This document shows positions 34,662 through 47,113 of a DNA stretch of 64,000 nucleotides, piece by piece. Source of the DNA: Clarkia xantiana subsp. parviflora (Eukaryota > Streptophyta > Magnoliopsida > Myrtales > Onagraceae). Positions within the stretch are counted from its first letter, which is position 1, and every line of letters starts with the position of its first letter. Where the stretch lies: NCBI GenBank assembly GCA_036873135.1, contig JAPTYO010000009.1, positions 25,007,756 through 25,071,755 of the forward strand. Reading direction: 5' to 3'. The position numbers and the translations under genes are program-made. Below the pieces are notes generated by a model. That model was not told the origin of the DNA, searched no databases, and saw nothing but the letters and a program-made list of their open reading frames with translations.

Positions 34662-36582
34662 TTATGGAACTATGTCTTCGACGGATATGTCCTGACTTTC
34701 CATATACATAAAATTCTGTGCTCTGTCGATCGCGGCTTTACAATCGCAGTGAATGCAGATTGCGGGCACATGTTTTGGCCATCTCGGAACATCCTCGAGG
34801 AAATGGCGTAGCCATTCTACCTCTTCGGCACATTTATGTAGTGCAATAAACTCAGACTCCATCGTGGATCTGGCTATGACTGTTTGCTTTGAGGATTTCC
34901 ACGACACTGCTGCACCTCCTAAGGTGAAAACGTAATCACTTGTACTCAAAGAGTCTGTGTCTCTGGAATCGGATATCCAGTTCGCATCACTATAGCCTTC
35001 TATCACAGAAGGATTTCTAGTGTAATGTAGACCATGATTACGAGTATATCTCAGATACCTAAGTAACCTGATTACCCCGTTCCAGTGATCAACACTAGGG
35101 TTACTCGTATATCGACTCAATACACTTACTGCGTGAGCGATATCTGGTCTACTGCATGACATTAAGTACATGACACTGCCAATAATTCGAGCGTACTCAA
35201 TTTGGGAAATGGATTCCCCCTTATTCTTTGAAGAGTACTTACTCGTATCAATAGGGGTACTAACCTCGTTCTTGTCATACCTGTTAAATTTATCCAAAAT
35301 CTTATCAATATAATGAGTTTGACTTAGAACGAGACCTTCTGATGATCTTATGATTTTAATTCCAAGGATCACATCGGCAAGGCCCATATCTTTCATATCG
35401 AACCTCAAACTCAACATATGTTTGGTAGACCGGACCATCTCATCGTCACTTCCAACGATAAGCATGTCATCTACGTAAAGACACAAAATAACATAACCTC
35501 TATCTGTATCTTTCATGTAAATACATTTGTCACACTCATTTATTTTGAAACCTTTTTCCATCATAATGCTGTCAAATTTATGATGCCATTGTTTAGGCGC
35601 CTGTTTTAGACCATACAGGGATTTGACAAGCTTACAGACTTTTTTTTCCTGCCCTCGCATAAGAAACCCTCAGGTTGTTCCATGTAGATTTTTCCGTCTA
35701 AATCTCCATTTAAGAAAGCCGTTTTCACATCCATTTGATGTACTTCTAGATTTCGCAACGCGGCAATCGCAAGTACCATCCTTATGGATGTGATTCTAGT
35801 TACTGGAGAATATGTATCAAAATAATCCAGTCCTTCCTTTTGTCTGTATCCTTTGATGACAAGTCAGGCTTTATATTTATTAATCGAACCATCTGCTTTC
35901 ATTTTACGTTTAAAGATCCACTTGTAGCCTAGCGGTTTGCTTCAGGGCGGAAGATCCACTAGCTCCCAAGTATGATTATGCAAGATCGATTCGATTTCAC
36001 TGTTTATTGCCTCTTTCCATAGAGGACCCTCAGAGAAGTTTACGGCTTCTTGGTAAGTCTGAGGTTCAGCTTCAAACATATATGTCAGAAAATCTGGACC
36101 GTAGGACTTTTCAGTTCTTGCCCTTTTACTTCTTCTGGGCTCGGCCTCGGTTTCAACCTCGGTCTCAACTTAAACATTCCCTTCATGTTCTCGGTATTGA
36201 CTATTTTCCTCTATAGTCTCATATGCTTGTCTTGAAGAACTCGCTTCTCCTCTGGACTTAGCCGGAAATACATTTTCAAAGAAATATGCATTTCTTGACT
36301 CCATAATCGTATTTTTGTGTATATCAGACACATTTGATTCATACACAAGAAACCGATATGCATTACTATGCTGAGCATACCCAATGAAAATGCAATCAAC
36401 GGCTTTGGGCCTATTCGCACCTTCTTCGGGGGAGGTATCATTACCTTGGCAAGACACCCCCACATTCGAAGGTGATTATAAGAAGGTTTCCTCCCTTTCC
36501 ACAATTCAAACGGAGTTTTCTCTTCCTTCTTTTGGGGTACCTTATTCAAAAGGTACTTGCTAGTCAAAATAGCTTCCCCCAA
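34662..36582 (-). pseudogene. copia reverse transcriptase-RNase H
   Basis: The lower block (35660-34662) is one long frame with the C-terminal half of the reverse transcriptase: [13 protein letters not shown], the active-site YVDD in [11 protein letters not shown], and the tail [12 protein letters not shown]. RNase H follows, with [26 protein letters not shown] and DCKAAI. Upstream (36582-35661) the linker and the N-terminal half of the polymerase (QMDVKTAFLNGDL region) are readable but broken by several stops and a frameshift near 36430. Function in the family: copying the RNA genome into DNA and removing the RNA strand. Confidence 0.88.
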
Positions 36583-37415
36583 ATGTTCTGGGGCAACCCC
36601 GAACTAATCAACAATGAATTCATCATTTCCTTCAATGTTCGATTTTTCCTTTCCGCAACCCCATTTGACTGAGGTGAAAACAGAGCAGTGACCTCATGAA
36701 CAATTCCATGTTCAGCGCAAAAATCTTCAAACGGAGCTTCATACTCACCTCCTCTGTCACTGCGTAACTTTTTTATTATTTTCTTATTAAGTTGATTCTC
36801 AACTTCTTGTTTGTAGATCATGAATTTCTGAATTGCTTCATCTTTTCCTTTCATCAAGTATACATAGCAAAATTTCGTACTATCATCTACGAAAGTGATG
36901 AAGTATTTATTTCCACCACGCGTTTGTACATATTTCAAGTCACAAACATCGCTATGTATTAGATCGAGAGGTTCAGAAAATCTTTCGACTGAGTGAAACG
37001 AAGTCCGAGTAAGTTTCGCTTCAACGCAAACTTCACATTTATGTTCCTGATCTATTTTGAATTTAGGAATATGCTCCATTTTAATTAACTTTCGCAAAGA
37101 ATCAAAATTAACATGTCCTAACCTACCATGCCATAAATTAGGAGACTCAAGCAAGTAAGCAGAATATGAAGCATTCTTATTCATGTTCTTTTTGGGCACT
37201 ACAGCCATTACAGAAAGCTTAAACATTCCTCCATTCTCATATCCCTTACCAATGAAAACATTATTCTTAGTAAGTACAAACTTATCAGACTCAAACACAA
37301 GACGAAAACCATGCTTGTTCAAGAGGGCCCCAGACACCAAGTTCTTCCGGATGCCCGGAACATACAGCACATTGGTGAGGGTAACGTCCTTGCCAGAAGT
37401 CATCTTCAACACCAC
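36564..37415 (-). pseudogene. copia integrase with GAG-pre-integrase domain
   Basis: A frame with NVLYVPGIRKNLVS, then LWHGRLGHVNFDSL (GAG-pre-integrase), a His/Cys finger (HKCEVCVEAK), and the catalytic D-D-E core: HSDVCD, FITFVDDSTKF, RSDRGGEY and SPQSNGVAERKNR. It joins the upstream protease block through a stop codon at about 37440 and is followed by a frame change into the next block. Family role: inserting the DNA copy. Confidence 0.9.
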
Positions 37416-37439
37416 CGTTCCTCTGCCTTTAATCGCCGA

Positions 37440-37994
37440 TTAGGCAGAGTTTCCCATGAACAGAGATTCTCCGGTGTCCACCTCCTCCAAGCTTGAGAAC
37501 ACCGCCTTGTTCGAGCAGACACGCTTAGTAGCGCCAGTGTCCACCCACCACTCCTTGGGGTTGGAATCAGCCATATTGATCTCTGACACCACCGCGATCA
37601 AGTTCAGGTCCTCTATGTCCTCGGTGACCGTCGCCACGTGGGCTTCATGATTCTTAGGGAACCTGCACTCATTAGCTTTGTGGCTTATCTTGCCACAATT
37701 GAAACAGCTACCTTGAAAACGTTGTGGAGCTTGAGAGCCTTGTCCTCCTCGAGGTCCCTTGCCTCCCTTAGAAGATTGGCCGCCTTTGGATATCTTGGAA
37801 ACACCGCCTTTCAGACCTAGGTTGACCCCCTTGTCTTGCGGCTTCTTTCCTCTTCCACGAGAGCCCTGCTTGCTTGGACCCTGGTTGTGCTCCACCACAT
37901 TAGCCTTGGCCGAGTTGATCGTCCTCATTGGGCCGACCGAATTTCCCTGGGCATTCTTCTGGAGACCCTCCTGGGTGGCGATCCTGCTGACCAC
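37440..37994 (-). pseudogene. copia CCHC knuckle and protease segment
   Basis: It contains a Gly/Lys/Ser/Gln-rich basic linker, the zinc knuckle CFNCGKISHKANEC, and the aspartic protease start WWVDTGATKRVCS. The frame is interrupted from gag by a stop near 38000 and from integrase at 37440. Confidence 0.88.
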
Positions 37995-38038
37995 CTCACC
38001 GGCATCTCCTTTGTCTTATGCTTTAGATATCCATTGAA

Positions 38039-38803
38039 CTAATCCCAGCTGGGGGGAAGCTTCTCCATAATCACAGCCGCCTTGAATGACTCGGTTAAAG
38101 CCATATGCGCATCATGGATCTTCTGAAGCAGACTTAAGAGCGCATTCACCTGCTGCATCACAGATTTGTTATCAACCATTTTAAAATCAAACAGTTTACT
38201 AACAAGGAATTTCTTCCTTCCAGCATCCTCCGACTCGTATTTTGAATTAATGGACGTCCACAGCTCCCTTGAAGACGTCGTCCTGCTGTAGACATGATAC
38301 AGCGGGTCGGTAAGACAGCTCATGATAGCGTTCCTGCACAGGTAGTCCGAATGCTTCCACGCCTCTAACGCCAGGAAGGATGTGGCATCATCTGGGACAA
38401 TTGGCGGGGGCATTTCTGTCAGGAATCTCTCCATGCTATGGAAGATGATATAATACTTCATCTTCTCACTCCATATCTTGAAGTTCGTCCCGTCAAACTT
38501 TTCTGGTTTCTCCACCGGGGAAGTTAAAATACGGGGCATGGCCACTCCTCCGGCCAATGGTGCTCCAGAAAAGTTCCTGAATCCGAGATTAGGAACAGTT
38601 TGAGATGAACTAGCACCTGGAGCAGCAAAGTTGAAACCAAAGCAAATTCAGTCTGGTGCATACAACAGCGGTGGTGGTGACAACAGTGGTGTTGACAGCA
38701 GTTGTCTGTGGAGGTACACCTCCAGTTCCCTGATTCGGCGCTTCCGTCTCGGGAATCATCTCGCTAGAGAAGGGAACATATGTGTTGTTTGGATCCATAT
38801 CAC
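38039..38803 (-). pseudogene. copia gag (UBN2-type) segment
   Basis: The start codon region is MDPNNTYVPF near 38799. After a frame break comes the gag core (38557-38039), with KPEKFDGTNFKIWSEKM, SCLTDPLYHVY and a block like RKKFLVSKLFDFKM, typical of copia gag polyproteins. It ends at a stop after KLPPSWD. Confidence 0.88.
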
Positions 38804-38895
38804 CTGATAGCAAATAAACAACAACGTTAGTTTTCCCGCAGGAAATGAAGATCCAACAACAACCCTGATAAACAACAATAAAATTGCCTTAAGAC

Positions 38896-40488
38896 TGTTG
38901 GCAAATATCAGGGTCAAAACTGCAAAACACACAAGTTGAGGGATCAATTTGCAATATTTGAAACTTCAGGGACTAAAATGTAAATATTCAAATTTCGAGT
39001 TCTTACATATAACTATACCGAATTATCATGCAAGATATTAACAACTCCGAATTACACGTAAAATCGAGAAAGACGAAAACGTGATTTTAATACTGAGGCT
39101 CGTGCTGATCACGGTCTCCTTAAGGCAATTTCGCCCCACTCCACCATCGGGTTATGCAAAGGAGTTTAAACATGGGACGATCACCTCCCAGGATTCAACA
39201 GTGTCGTCAAATCGTGTTATGCACGAAACACGTTTGACCGAACCGAACTCAATACCTGAACACAACAGGATTTTTAAAAGAGATGCCGACGGCGACGGCA
39301 GAATAAACGAATAACAATTAATCAAACAGATTAGAACAATACACCAATATGAACCACCTGATAGCAGACTCGGAGATTGCAGGAAGTAAAGAAGAAGAGA
39401 GAACAGTAGTAATATGAGAGGGATTTTTCTGATTGGTGTTTCGAATGTGGGGGGAAGAGTCTCTATTTATAGTGCAGATGGCTCAAGGCTGCATTAATTT
39501 CGAGATTCCATTAGAATATTTTTGACATTTATTCTATCCAAAATTGGACGCATTAATTACATCATATTAATCTCGAAATATATTCTGTCCATAATTAACC
39601 GTTACCAAAAATAAATTTTCGGATTCAATGTATCTGGACAGACCACGGTTCTGTTTAGCAAAACCGGACTCGCGCAAGGCTAGCTTTTCGGACCGACATT
39701 CGTGTACGCACGTCGCGGGCACGCACACAAGCCAAGCTTACCGGGGTGAGTATTCGATCCACTCGACTGCACCCCCCCTGCGCGCGTGGAGAAAGCCTTC
39801 CATCTAGTAAGTAGTTACTAGTATGTAAAGTTTAGCACTATATAAAGTAGCCAAAAATCCAAATCCTGGCCGGTGTGGTACAACTACACTGCATAGCAAA
39901 TTAAAATAGCCATTCATACCTATACTTGGCTACTTGGGCCAAAGCCCGTGAAGCCCATCAAGGCCAAATCATAGCCAAGTCCAACAATCCCCCACATGAA
40001 TGGAAATTTGAAACCTAACGGTAAATCTAGACTCGAAAGTTGTGTTCAATGGTCAATACCTGCAAAGGATAGGTAGGGGTAACCCCTTTGAACCTCTCCC
40101 TTGTGAGATCATATCTTCTCTACTGACTGGTCGGTAGACGCGATGTCCTTGAACCGATTGTCATTGGTGTAAATGACGACATAACCCACACATATACTTT
40201 CCTAGTATAGTTCGGTTCACGCCCTGTGATCCCTAGGCCTTGGATCACGCGCCTGGTTCTGCAAGCGTTTCTAAGAATTGTGCCCTCAACAATCCCTTTC
40301 GAAGCGTACCCACTTCTCACTCGCATAGGTGATTCTATGTCTCAAGAGCATCATCACGACTCTGAGTTCTCTTTACGAATCATTAAAAGCTTTGCTTGTG
40401 AGTATCAACAACGGCAAAAGCTTAACCTCATCTTTATCACTGTTTGCATCATAGGAATGGGCTCGGGGTTTGACCCCCACAGTGACCA
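38896..40488 (-). repeat. 5' LTR of the copia element
   Basis: Plus strand TGTTGGCAAATATCAGGG to CACAGTGACCA, 1593 bp, with only scattered differences from 32845-34434. Some are C/T changes; one difference is a C-tract length change. Confidence 0.9.
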
Positions 40489-40974
40489 TGTAAAATTACG
40501 TTACATGGCGCATTAGGCTGATGCGCTAGTAGTGAATATGATCCTTCAAACTCGATTTCCCTTGTTTTTGTGTTTGAGTTCCAAATATTAGTTAGATAGG
40601 TGACTTTTCCGTAAAACTAGATCATATGTTACAACTTGTTACGTGACATTTTCTTATTGAATAAGTTGACACCTTGAAGTTGTTCCTAAGAGTGGTTACA
40701 ATTTTTTTTTTTACGTTGAATAACCATAATAATCAATAAGCCACTAAAAATCTAAATCTAAATTAAAACTTATTTATTTATTTACAATTCATTTTTACTA
40801 TTATATTAATATTATTTGGATAAAAATTTATTGTATATAAAAATATAATATAATTTGAATTTATAGTTTATTAGCTAAAGAATTATAATTCTGCTTGATT
40901 TCGTTAGATTAACTTAAATAATGACTGTGGCAAAATCAATGGTTGTAAGCTTTAAAATTCATCAGAATTGACGA
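40489..40974. other. AT-rich intergenic DNA, nothing recognised
   Basis: Lies between the copia element and the tandem duplication. It has no gene, repeat or RNA signature that I can support. Confidence 0.45.
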
Positions 40975-42900
40975 GAGTGTAGAGTCAACTTCCATATCAT
41001 TAAACAGTATTTTATATTTTTAATCTCGATAAAAATATATTTTTTCCTTAATTTTATTACAAATGTATTTACTTTTAAATATTATAATCAAAGAGTCATA
41101 GCTTTTACTACGGTACTTCGATTTGAGAATAAATTTTTTCATATGAAAGTAGAGATTAAAACATTCTGATTGAGATATGAGATAATATATTTCTATTTTA
41201 CGTAAAACCGTTTAACAAATTAATAAAAAAACAAGTTTAAAAGTCAATAATATTAAAACCTAAGTTTTATATGAGTAGATTTTGCACAATGCGAGTGACT
41301 TTTTTTTGTAACGAACAATGCGAGTGACAATAACTAGTTATAAACATTTGTACAATTTTTGTCTCTAATTGTTTTTTATTGCATCCGCTTTTATATTTCA
41401 TTTCATTTACTTTTAGTTGCATTTCATCCTGACAATACAAATTTGTAATTGCACCCTACAACTTATTTATCAAATGGAAAAAAAATAAAAGAAAATATGT
41501 AAAATAAATAATAAGATTAGATACAAATATTAAGTTCGTATGAAGTACCATTTAAAAAATTAAGAATGAATTCAAAATAAAATATTTACCAAAAAACAGA
41601 ATTCAAAATAAAATACAATTTATATGGTGTAGTAAATATATCTATTATTCTTGGCAAAAAAAATATATTTGATTACGAGTAGGGCTGACGGTGGTGAGGG
41701 TATGGTGTAGATACCACTAATACCATAACTATATCACATTTTTTTCATTCAAACCATAACCATTGCGGTTAGGGTTCTTCACCATAACCATGGTTTTTAA
41801 CCACGGTTAAACCATTTAACCACAATCATTCAAACTAGTATAACACCATTGTTTCATACAAAAAATCCAAATAAAACATACATTCATTGTTTCGTACACG
41901 AAATTCAAATTAAACATAATCATGTTCACTTAATTAAAAAAAAAACTTCTTTAATCATTTTAGGGTTAGCGCAACTAATTGCAAAGATGTGAACTGAGCC
42001 CGTCTGAATGAGAGTCTGAGAGAGTGAGACTAAGTTCTATATTAGGTTTCAAATATAATGAATGCACTATATTGAATGAATGAAAAATAAATGGTCTAGA
42101 TTGAATGATATTATAAGATTTGATTAATATTTATATAAATATTAGTAATGTTACTAATGTATATATATAATTATATATATAGCGGTGATGGTTATAACCG
42201 CGGTTATAAATTCAATACCATAACCATAACCATAACCATTATGGTACATAACCATAATCATTATGAGTACAAAACTTATCACCATAACCGCACCTCACCA
42301 CAATGGTGCGGTTAACCATTGCGGTAAATGGTGCGAATAACTATTGTTATTTGATTTTCACCGCATCATTGCCGGCACTAATGACGAGAGAGGTATGCTT
42401 GATCTCTCTCGCAAATCGACCTACGTTCTAAATTATTCATAAATCAATTATTCGTTTTATTGGTTGTTTTATTTCATATTTAACTAACTGACATAAATCA
42501 TTTGTATAAATTTATATTATATTAATATTTTCGTATAAGTTAATATTAAAAATATATGTTTTCTAATTTTTATTCAATGATATATATATATGATCGGCGA
42601 GTAGACTTATGGGTAGAAAATTAAGACGCAAATCATTATAAAAATTGTGGATTTGACATTTTGTGTCTGAATCGGAAAATTCTTAATCCACACCCGATTC
42701 ATAGAGATTGTCCACAGATCACTGGCGCCTGGCGGATTAAATTAAAATTTTACCGACCTACTTAACCCAACAGTAGAGTGATTTTTAGCACCGTTTTTTA
42801 TGTTCTATCGTGCTATATATATTGTGTAAGCGTGTTTAACGTAATATAATTTGTTTTTTCGTGCTATTGTAATAGTAACGTATTAGCTCAATTTTTGCTA
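40975..42900. repeat. Tandem duplication, unit 1
   Basis: GAGTGTAGAGTCAACTTCC to CTCAATTTTTGCTA, 1926 bp, repeated at 43107-45088 with high identity across the whole length, including the embedded MITE. No coding frame. Confidence 0.92.
41680..42380. mobile_element. hAT MITE, family C copy 1
   Basis: Ends TAGGGCTGACGGTGGTGAGG and (inverted) CGCATCATTGCCGGCACTA. Flanks ATTACGAG (41672-41679) and ATGACGAG (42381-42388) agree at 7 of 8 positions, as an aged hAT duplication would. Subterminal ACCATAACC and GCGGTTA words are repeated in inverted arrangement. Non-coding. Confidence 0.8.
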
Positions 42901-43106
42901 AGATTACCTTCAAATGATAAGAGGAGAGCTCTATTTATAGAGTTCCTATTGAACCGCCCCGGTTCCAGTGTTTTCCTGGTCCGGTTGTTGCAGTGTTGTA
43001 ATATAAATTGGCCTTGACCGTAAATATGGTGCATTTGACCTCGGTTCGACCGTAGGTGAGCTAAATATGGTTTAGTGTGTGAAAAGAGCCTCTGAGGGCG
43101 AGCCCC
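42901..43106. other. 206-bp spacer between duplicated units
   Basis: It has GAACCGCCCCGGTTCC and CTATTTATAGAG, and differs in base composition from the AT-rich units. It resembles a promoter-like LTR scrap, but no partner sequence was found. Confidence 0.4.
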
Positions 43107-45088
43107 GAGTGTAGAGTCAACTTCCATATCATTAAACAGTATTTTATATTTTTAATCTCGATAAAAATATATTTTTTTCCTTAATTTTATTACAAATGTA
43201 TTTACTTTTAAATATTATAATCAAAGAGTCATAGCTTTTACTACGGTACTTCGATTTGAGAATGAATTTTTTCATATGAAAGTAGAGATTAAAACATTCT
43301 GAATGAGATATGAGATAATATACTTCTATTTTACGTAAAACCCTTTAACAAATTAATAAAAAAAACAAGTTTAAAAGTAAATAATATTAAAACCTAAGTT
43401 TTATATGAGTAGATTTTGCACAATGCGAGTGACTTTTTTTTTTGGTAACGAACAATGCGAGTGACAATAACTAGTTATAAACATTTGTACAATTTTTGTC
43501 TCTAATTGTTTTTTATTGCATCCGCTTTTATATTTCATTTCATTTACTTTTAGTTGCATTTCATCCTAACAATACAAATTTGTAATTGCACCCAACAATT
43601 TATTTATCAAATGGAAAAAAATAAAAGAAAATATGTAAAATAAATAATAAGATTAGATACAAATATTAATAGTTCGTATGAAGTACCATTTAAAAAATTA
43701 AGAATGAATTCAAAATAAAATATTTACCAAAAAACAGAATTCAAAATAAAATACAATTTATATGGTGTAGTAAATATATCTATTATTCTTGTCAAAAAAG
43801 TTATTTTATTAAAAATAATCAGTATATATATATATTATTTTTGGCAAAAAAAATATATTTGATTACGAGTAGGGCTGGCGATGGTGAGGGTATGGTGCAG
43901 ATACCACTAATACCATAACCATATCACATTTTTTTCATTCAAACCATAACCATAACCATTGCGGTTAGGGTTCTTCACCATAACTATGGTTTTTAACCAC
44001 GGTTAAACCATTTAACCACAATCATTCAAACTAGTATAACACCATTGTTTCATACAAAAAATCCAAATAAAACATACATTCATTGTTTCGTACACGAAAT
44101 TCAAATTAACTATAATCATGTTCACTTAATTTAAAAAAACTTCTTTAATCATTTTAGGGTTAGCGCAACTAATTGCAAAGAAGTGAACTGAGCCCGTCTG
44201 AATGAGAGTCTGAGAGAGTGAGACTAAGTTCTATATTAGGTTTCAAATATAATGAATGCACTATATTGAATGGATGAAAAATAAATGGTCTAGATTGAAT
44301 GATATTATAAGATTTGATTAATATTTATATAAATATTAGTAATGTTACTAATGTATATATATAATTATATATATAGCGGTGATGGTTATAACCGCGGTTA
44401 TAAATTCAATACCATAACCATAACCATTATGGTACATAACCATAATCATTATGAGTACAAAACTTATCACCATAACCGCACCTCACCACAATGGTGCGGT
44501 TAACCATTACGGTAAATGGTGCGAATAACCATTGTTATTTGATTTTCACCGCATCATTGTCGGCCTTAATGACGAGAGATGTATCCTTGATCTCTCTCGC
44601 AGATCGACCTACGTTCTAAATTATTCATAAATCAATTATTCGTTTTATTGGTCGTTTTATTTCATATTTAATCTAACTGACATAAATCATTTGTATAAAT
44701 TTATATTATATTAATATTTTCGTATAAGTTAATATTAAAAATATATGTTTTCTAATTTTTATTCAATGATATATATATATGATCGGCGAGTAGACTTATG
44801 GGTAGAAAATTAAGACGCAAATCATTATAAAAATTGTGGATTTGACATTTTGTGTCTGAATCGGAAAATTCTTAATCCACACCCGATTCATAGAGATTGT
44901 CCACAGATCACTGGCGCCTGGCGGATTAAATTAAATTTTACCGACCTACTTAACCCAACAGTAGAGTGATTTTTAGCACCGTTTTTTATGTTCTATCGTG
45001 CTATATATATTGTGTAAGCGTGTTTAACGTAATATAATTTGTTTTTTCGTGCTATTGTAATAGTAACGTATTAGCTCAATTTTTGCTA
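43107..45088. repeat. Tandem duplication, unit 2
   Basis: A copy of 40975-42900 with a ~45-bp AT-rich extra segment near 43798-43845 and scattered base changes. The last ~86 bp (44999-45084, GCTATATATATTGTGTAAGC onward) are repeated once more at 45085-45170. Confidence 0.92.
43870..44568. mobile_element. hAT MITE, family C copy 2
   Basis: Same element as 41680-42380, carried along by the tandem duplication: the flanks ATTACGAG and ATGACGAG are the same pair. The right end is TTGTCGGCCTTA, one base shorter than in unit 1. Confidence 0.8.
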
Positions 45089-45189
45089 TATATATTGTGT
45101 AAGCGTGTTTAACGTAATATAATTTTTTTTTTCGTGATATTGTAATAGTAACGTATTAACTCAATCTTTTGTATCGTGTTAGTTTCTTT

Positions 45190-45405
45190 TACAAGGGAAT
45201 AAGATATTTTATATATAAATATATCTTATTATATTTAGATAAATATATCTAGATTAGGAATATATATATTCTTATTATATTATCAGATTATGTTTTCCTT
45301 ATTATATTATTATAGATTTAGATAGATATAGTCTTGTATCTATATATATAGGTAAATGAACTCAACCCTAAATAAGATTAATAATACAATTCTCATTCTT
45401 CTATA
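45190..45405 (+). repeat. 5' LTR of the TRIM-like element
   Basis: 216 bp, TACAAGGGAATAAGATATTT to CATTCTTCTATA, followed immediately by TGGTATCAGAGGC. Confidence 0.9.
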
Positions 45406-45909
45406 TGGTATCAGAGGCTTTCTAACTCCAACGAGTACAACTTACAAGCCGTCGCCCACCATCGCCGCTGTTCAGGGGCGGTCGGCACCGCCGTCAACTA
45501 TGAAGATGTCATGCCGGCCGCCCCTGGCCAATTCTAATTTCAGTTTTTTTTCTTTTCTTTTCTTTCTTTTCTAATAAGACAATAAATCCCTGCTTCCGTA
45601 TCGACGATTTCTGCACCGATCTTTTGGTACCCGCTCCAACGAGCGTAATTTTTTTTATCGGCCCATGCTCATGGCGGTATTTCTATCTACCAGCATCCTC
45701 GATCCTACTAGCTCCAAACGAGCGAAAGTATCTGATCACTACACATGAGGACTCTTCCGTGGCTCCGTGACTAGCTTCAAGCTTTCTGATTGAGACTTGC
45801 GGCCTTTTTGCTGCCTTTTTGCTGGAATTAAGAGGTTTGCTCCAACGAGCAAATTCACCTCCGTCGTTTGCTTATTGTTCACCAACGTGAACATCGTGAC
45901 CAGCAGCAT

Positions 45910-46060
45910 CCTGACCGACTGGACTTCTCCGGGTCTCCGCCATTGCCGACTGGACCTCCGGGCTACCGCCGTGCCGACTGGATGGATATTTCCGGGCTAC
46001 CGCCGTGCCGACTGGACATCTCCGGCCTTCCGCCGTTGCCGATTGGACCTCTTCGGGCAT
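45910..46060 (+). repeat. Degenerate minisatellite in the TRIM interior
   Basis: About five imperfect units of the form GCCGACTGGACNTCTCCGG + GCTACCGCC (roughly 27-36 bp). The frame through it (about 45797-46156) is open because of the repeat and has no domain I know. Confidence 0.7.
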
Positions 46061-46151
46061 CCTTCGATGAAGACTGGACTATTGGGGCATTTATTAATAT
46101 TCTTCGTATCAAGATCGTCATTCTTGTCAGAACGTCCGTCTTGCGGGGGCG

Positions 46152-46367
46152 TATAAGGGAATAAGATATATTATATATAAATATATCTTATTATATTTAG
46201 ATAAATATATCTAGATTAGGAATAGATATATTCTTATTATATTATCAGATTATGTTTTCCTTATTATATTGTTATAGATTTAGATAGATATAGTCTTGTA
46301 TCTATATATATAAGTACATGAACTCAACCCTAAATAAGATTAATAATACAATTCTCATTCTTTTATA
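46152..46367 (+). repeat. 3' LTR of the TRIM-like element
   Basis: 216 bp, TATAAGGGAATAAGATATAT to CATTCTTTTATA, preceded by the purine tract and followed by the TCTTT duplication. Confidence 0.9.
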
Positions 46368-46372
46368 TCTTT

Positions 46373-46900
46373 AACCTTAGGAATTAAAAAATTTCAATAC
46401 ACATTAATATTGGCCTATCATAGTTAACGCCATAACATGACATAATAGCAGGCACGATTAACCAGCTTTAGTAGAGAGACTGTCTTTTTGTTGCCGATTT
46501 GAAAGGTCTCCTCAATAACGTGTATTACTTTCGGAAAGTGAATATTTCATTCTGAAAAACTATTTATCTCAGCCAAACATCAAACAAGTTCCACAGGTCT
46601 ATTGTGCTATTTATTTTACTTTTTACATTTTACTTTTATTATTATTAATAACAGGACATTTGATTTGATACTACAGTGGCCTGTGACCTGAAGATGATAT
46701 CTGCATTAACTGCTGACCATTCAATAATGTCAGTGTTGTTCATAACTTTATTTAGAACCTCACAAAAATAAAATATTGCACTGACACCTCCATAACTTTA
46801 ACCGGCAGTCACTTGCGTCTTAACATTTTATGAATGGCTAAGTTCAACCCAAATTTTCCATCAGTTGCACCAACACCTCCATAACTTCACATATTTCGAT
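46373..46900. other. Intergenic DNA, nothing recognised
   Basis: No gene or repeat was supported here. Two phrases, CACCTCCATAACTT, recur at 46787 and 46874. Confidence 0.4.
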
Positions 46901-47113
46901 CATGCTCCACAAGCATTATATTTTTTGTAAATTTTTTTGAATTTTTCTACTGTCTTAAAAGCGAACCCTAGAGGTAAATTGGTATTATTAATAGTATAAT
47001 GTAAATATTAAGTATAGTTAAAAAAAATTATACTTTTAAAGTTTTACATATGTTATAATTAAATCCACTTTAATAATAAAAAATGTAAAAACATGGTGCT
47101 CCACGAACATAGT
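46901..47113. mobile_element. Short MITE, pair member 2
   Basis: Homologous to 32078-32299 over about 200 bp, with inverted ends TGCTCCACAAGC and GGTGCTCCACGAACA. Non-coding. Confidence 0.55.

Larger units (their letters stand above)
32845..40488 (-). mobile_element. Full-length Ty1/copia retrotransposon, coding decayed
   Basis: The element is 7.64 kb: LTRs 32845-34434 and 38896-40488, with internal domains on the minus strand in copia order (gag, CCHC knuckle, protease, integrase, reverse transcriptase, RNase H). LTR ends TG...CA are present. A purine-rich AATCACAAGGGTGAGTA lies before the 3' LTR. The usual tRNA-Met primer site (TGGTATCAGAGC) is not seen next to the 5' LTR (minus strand reads GTCTTAAGGCAATT there). 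No perfect 5-bp duplication flanks it; AAAATT occurs close to both ends. Stops and frameshifts separate the coding blocks, so it is not autonomous now. Confidence 0.9.
45190..46367 (+). mobile_element. TRIM-like LTR element, complete, TSD TCTTT
   Basis: Two 216-bp LTRs (45190-45405, 46152-46367) differ at only a handful of bases. The 5-bp duplication TCTTT is exact (45185-45189, 46368-46372). The primer site TGGTATCAGAGGC (45406-45418) is complementary to initiator tRNA-Met as in copia elements. A purine tract, TTGCGGGGGCG, precedes the 3' LTR. Total 1178 bp with no gag or pol, so it must be mobilised in trans. Its 746-bp interior is GC-richer than the surroundings and carries a short repeat array. 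Confidence 0.9.

Noticed and set aside
40975..45088. LTR pair of a short-interior retrotransposon
   Set aside because: Units lack TG...CA ends, no primer site follows unit 1 and no target duplication flanks the pair.
45797..46156. 119-residue frame in the TRIM interior
   Set aside because: Open because of the GACTGGAC array; no domain, and the element is otherwise non-coding.
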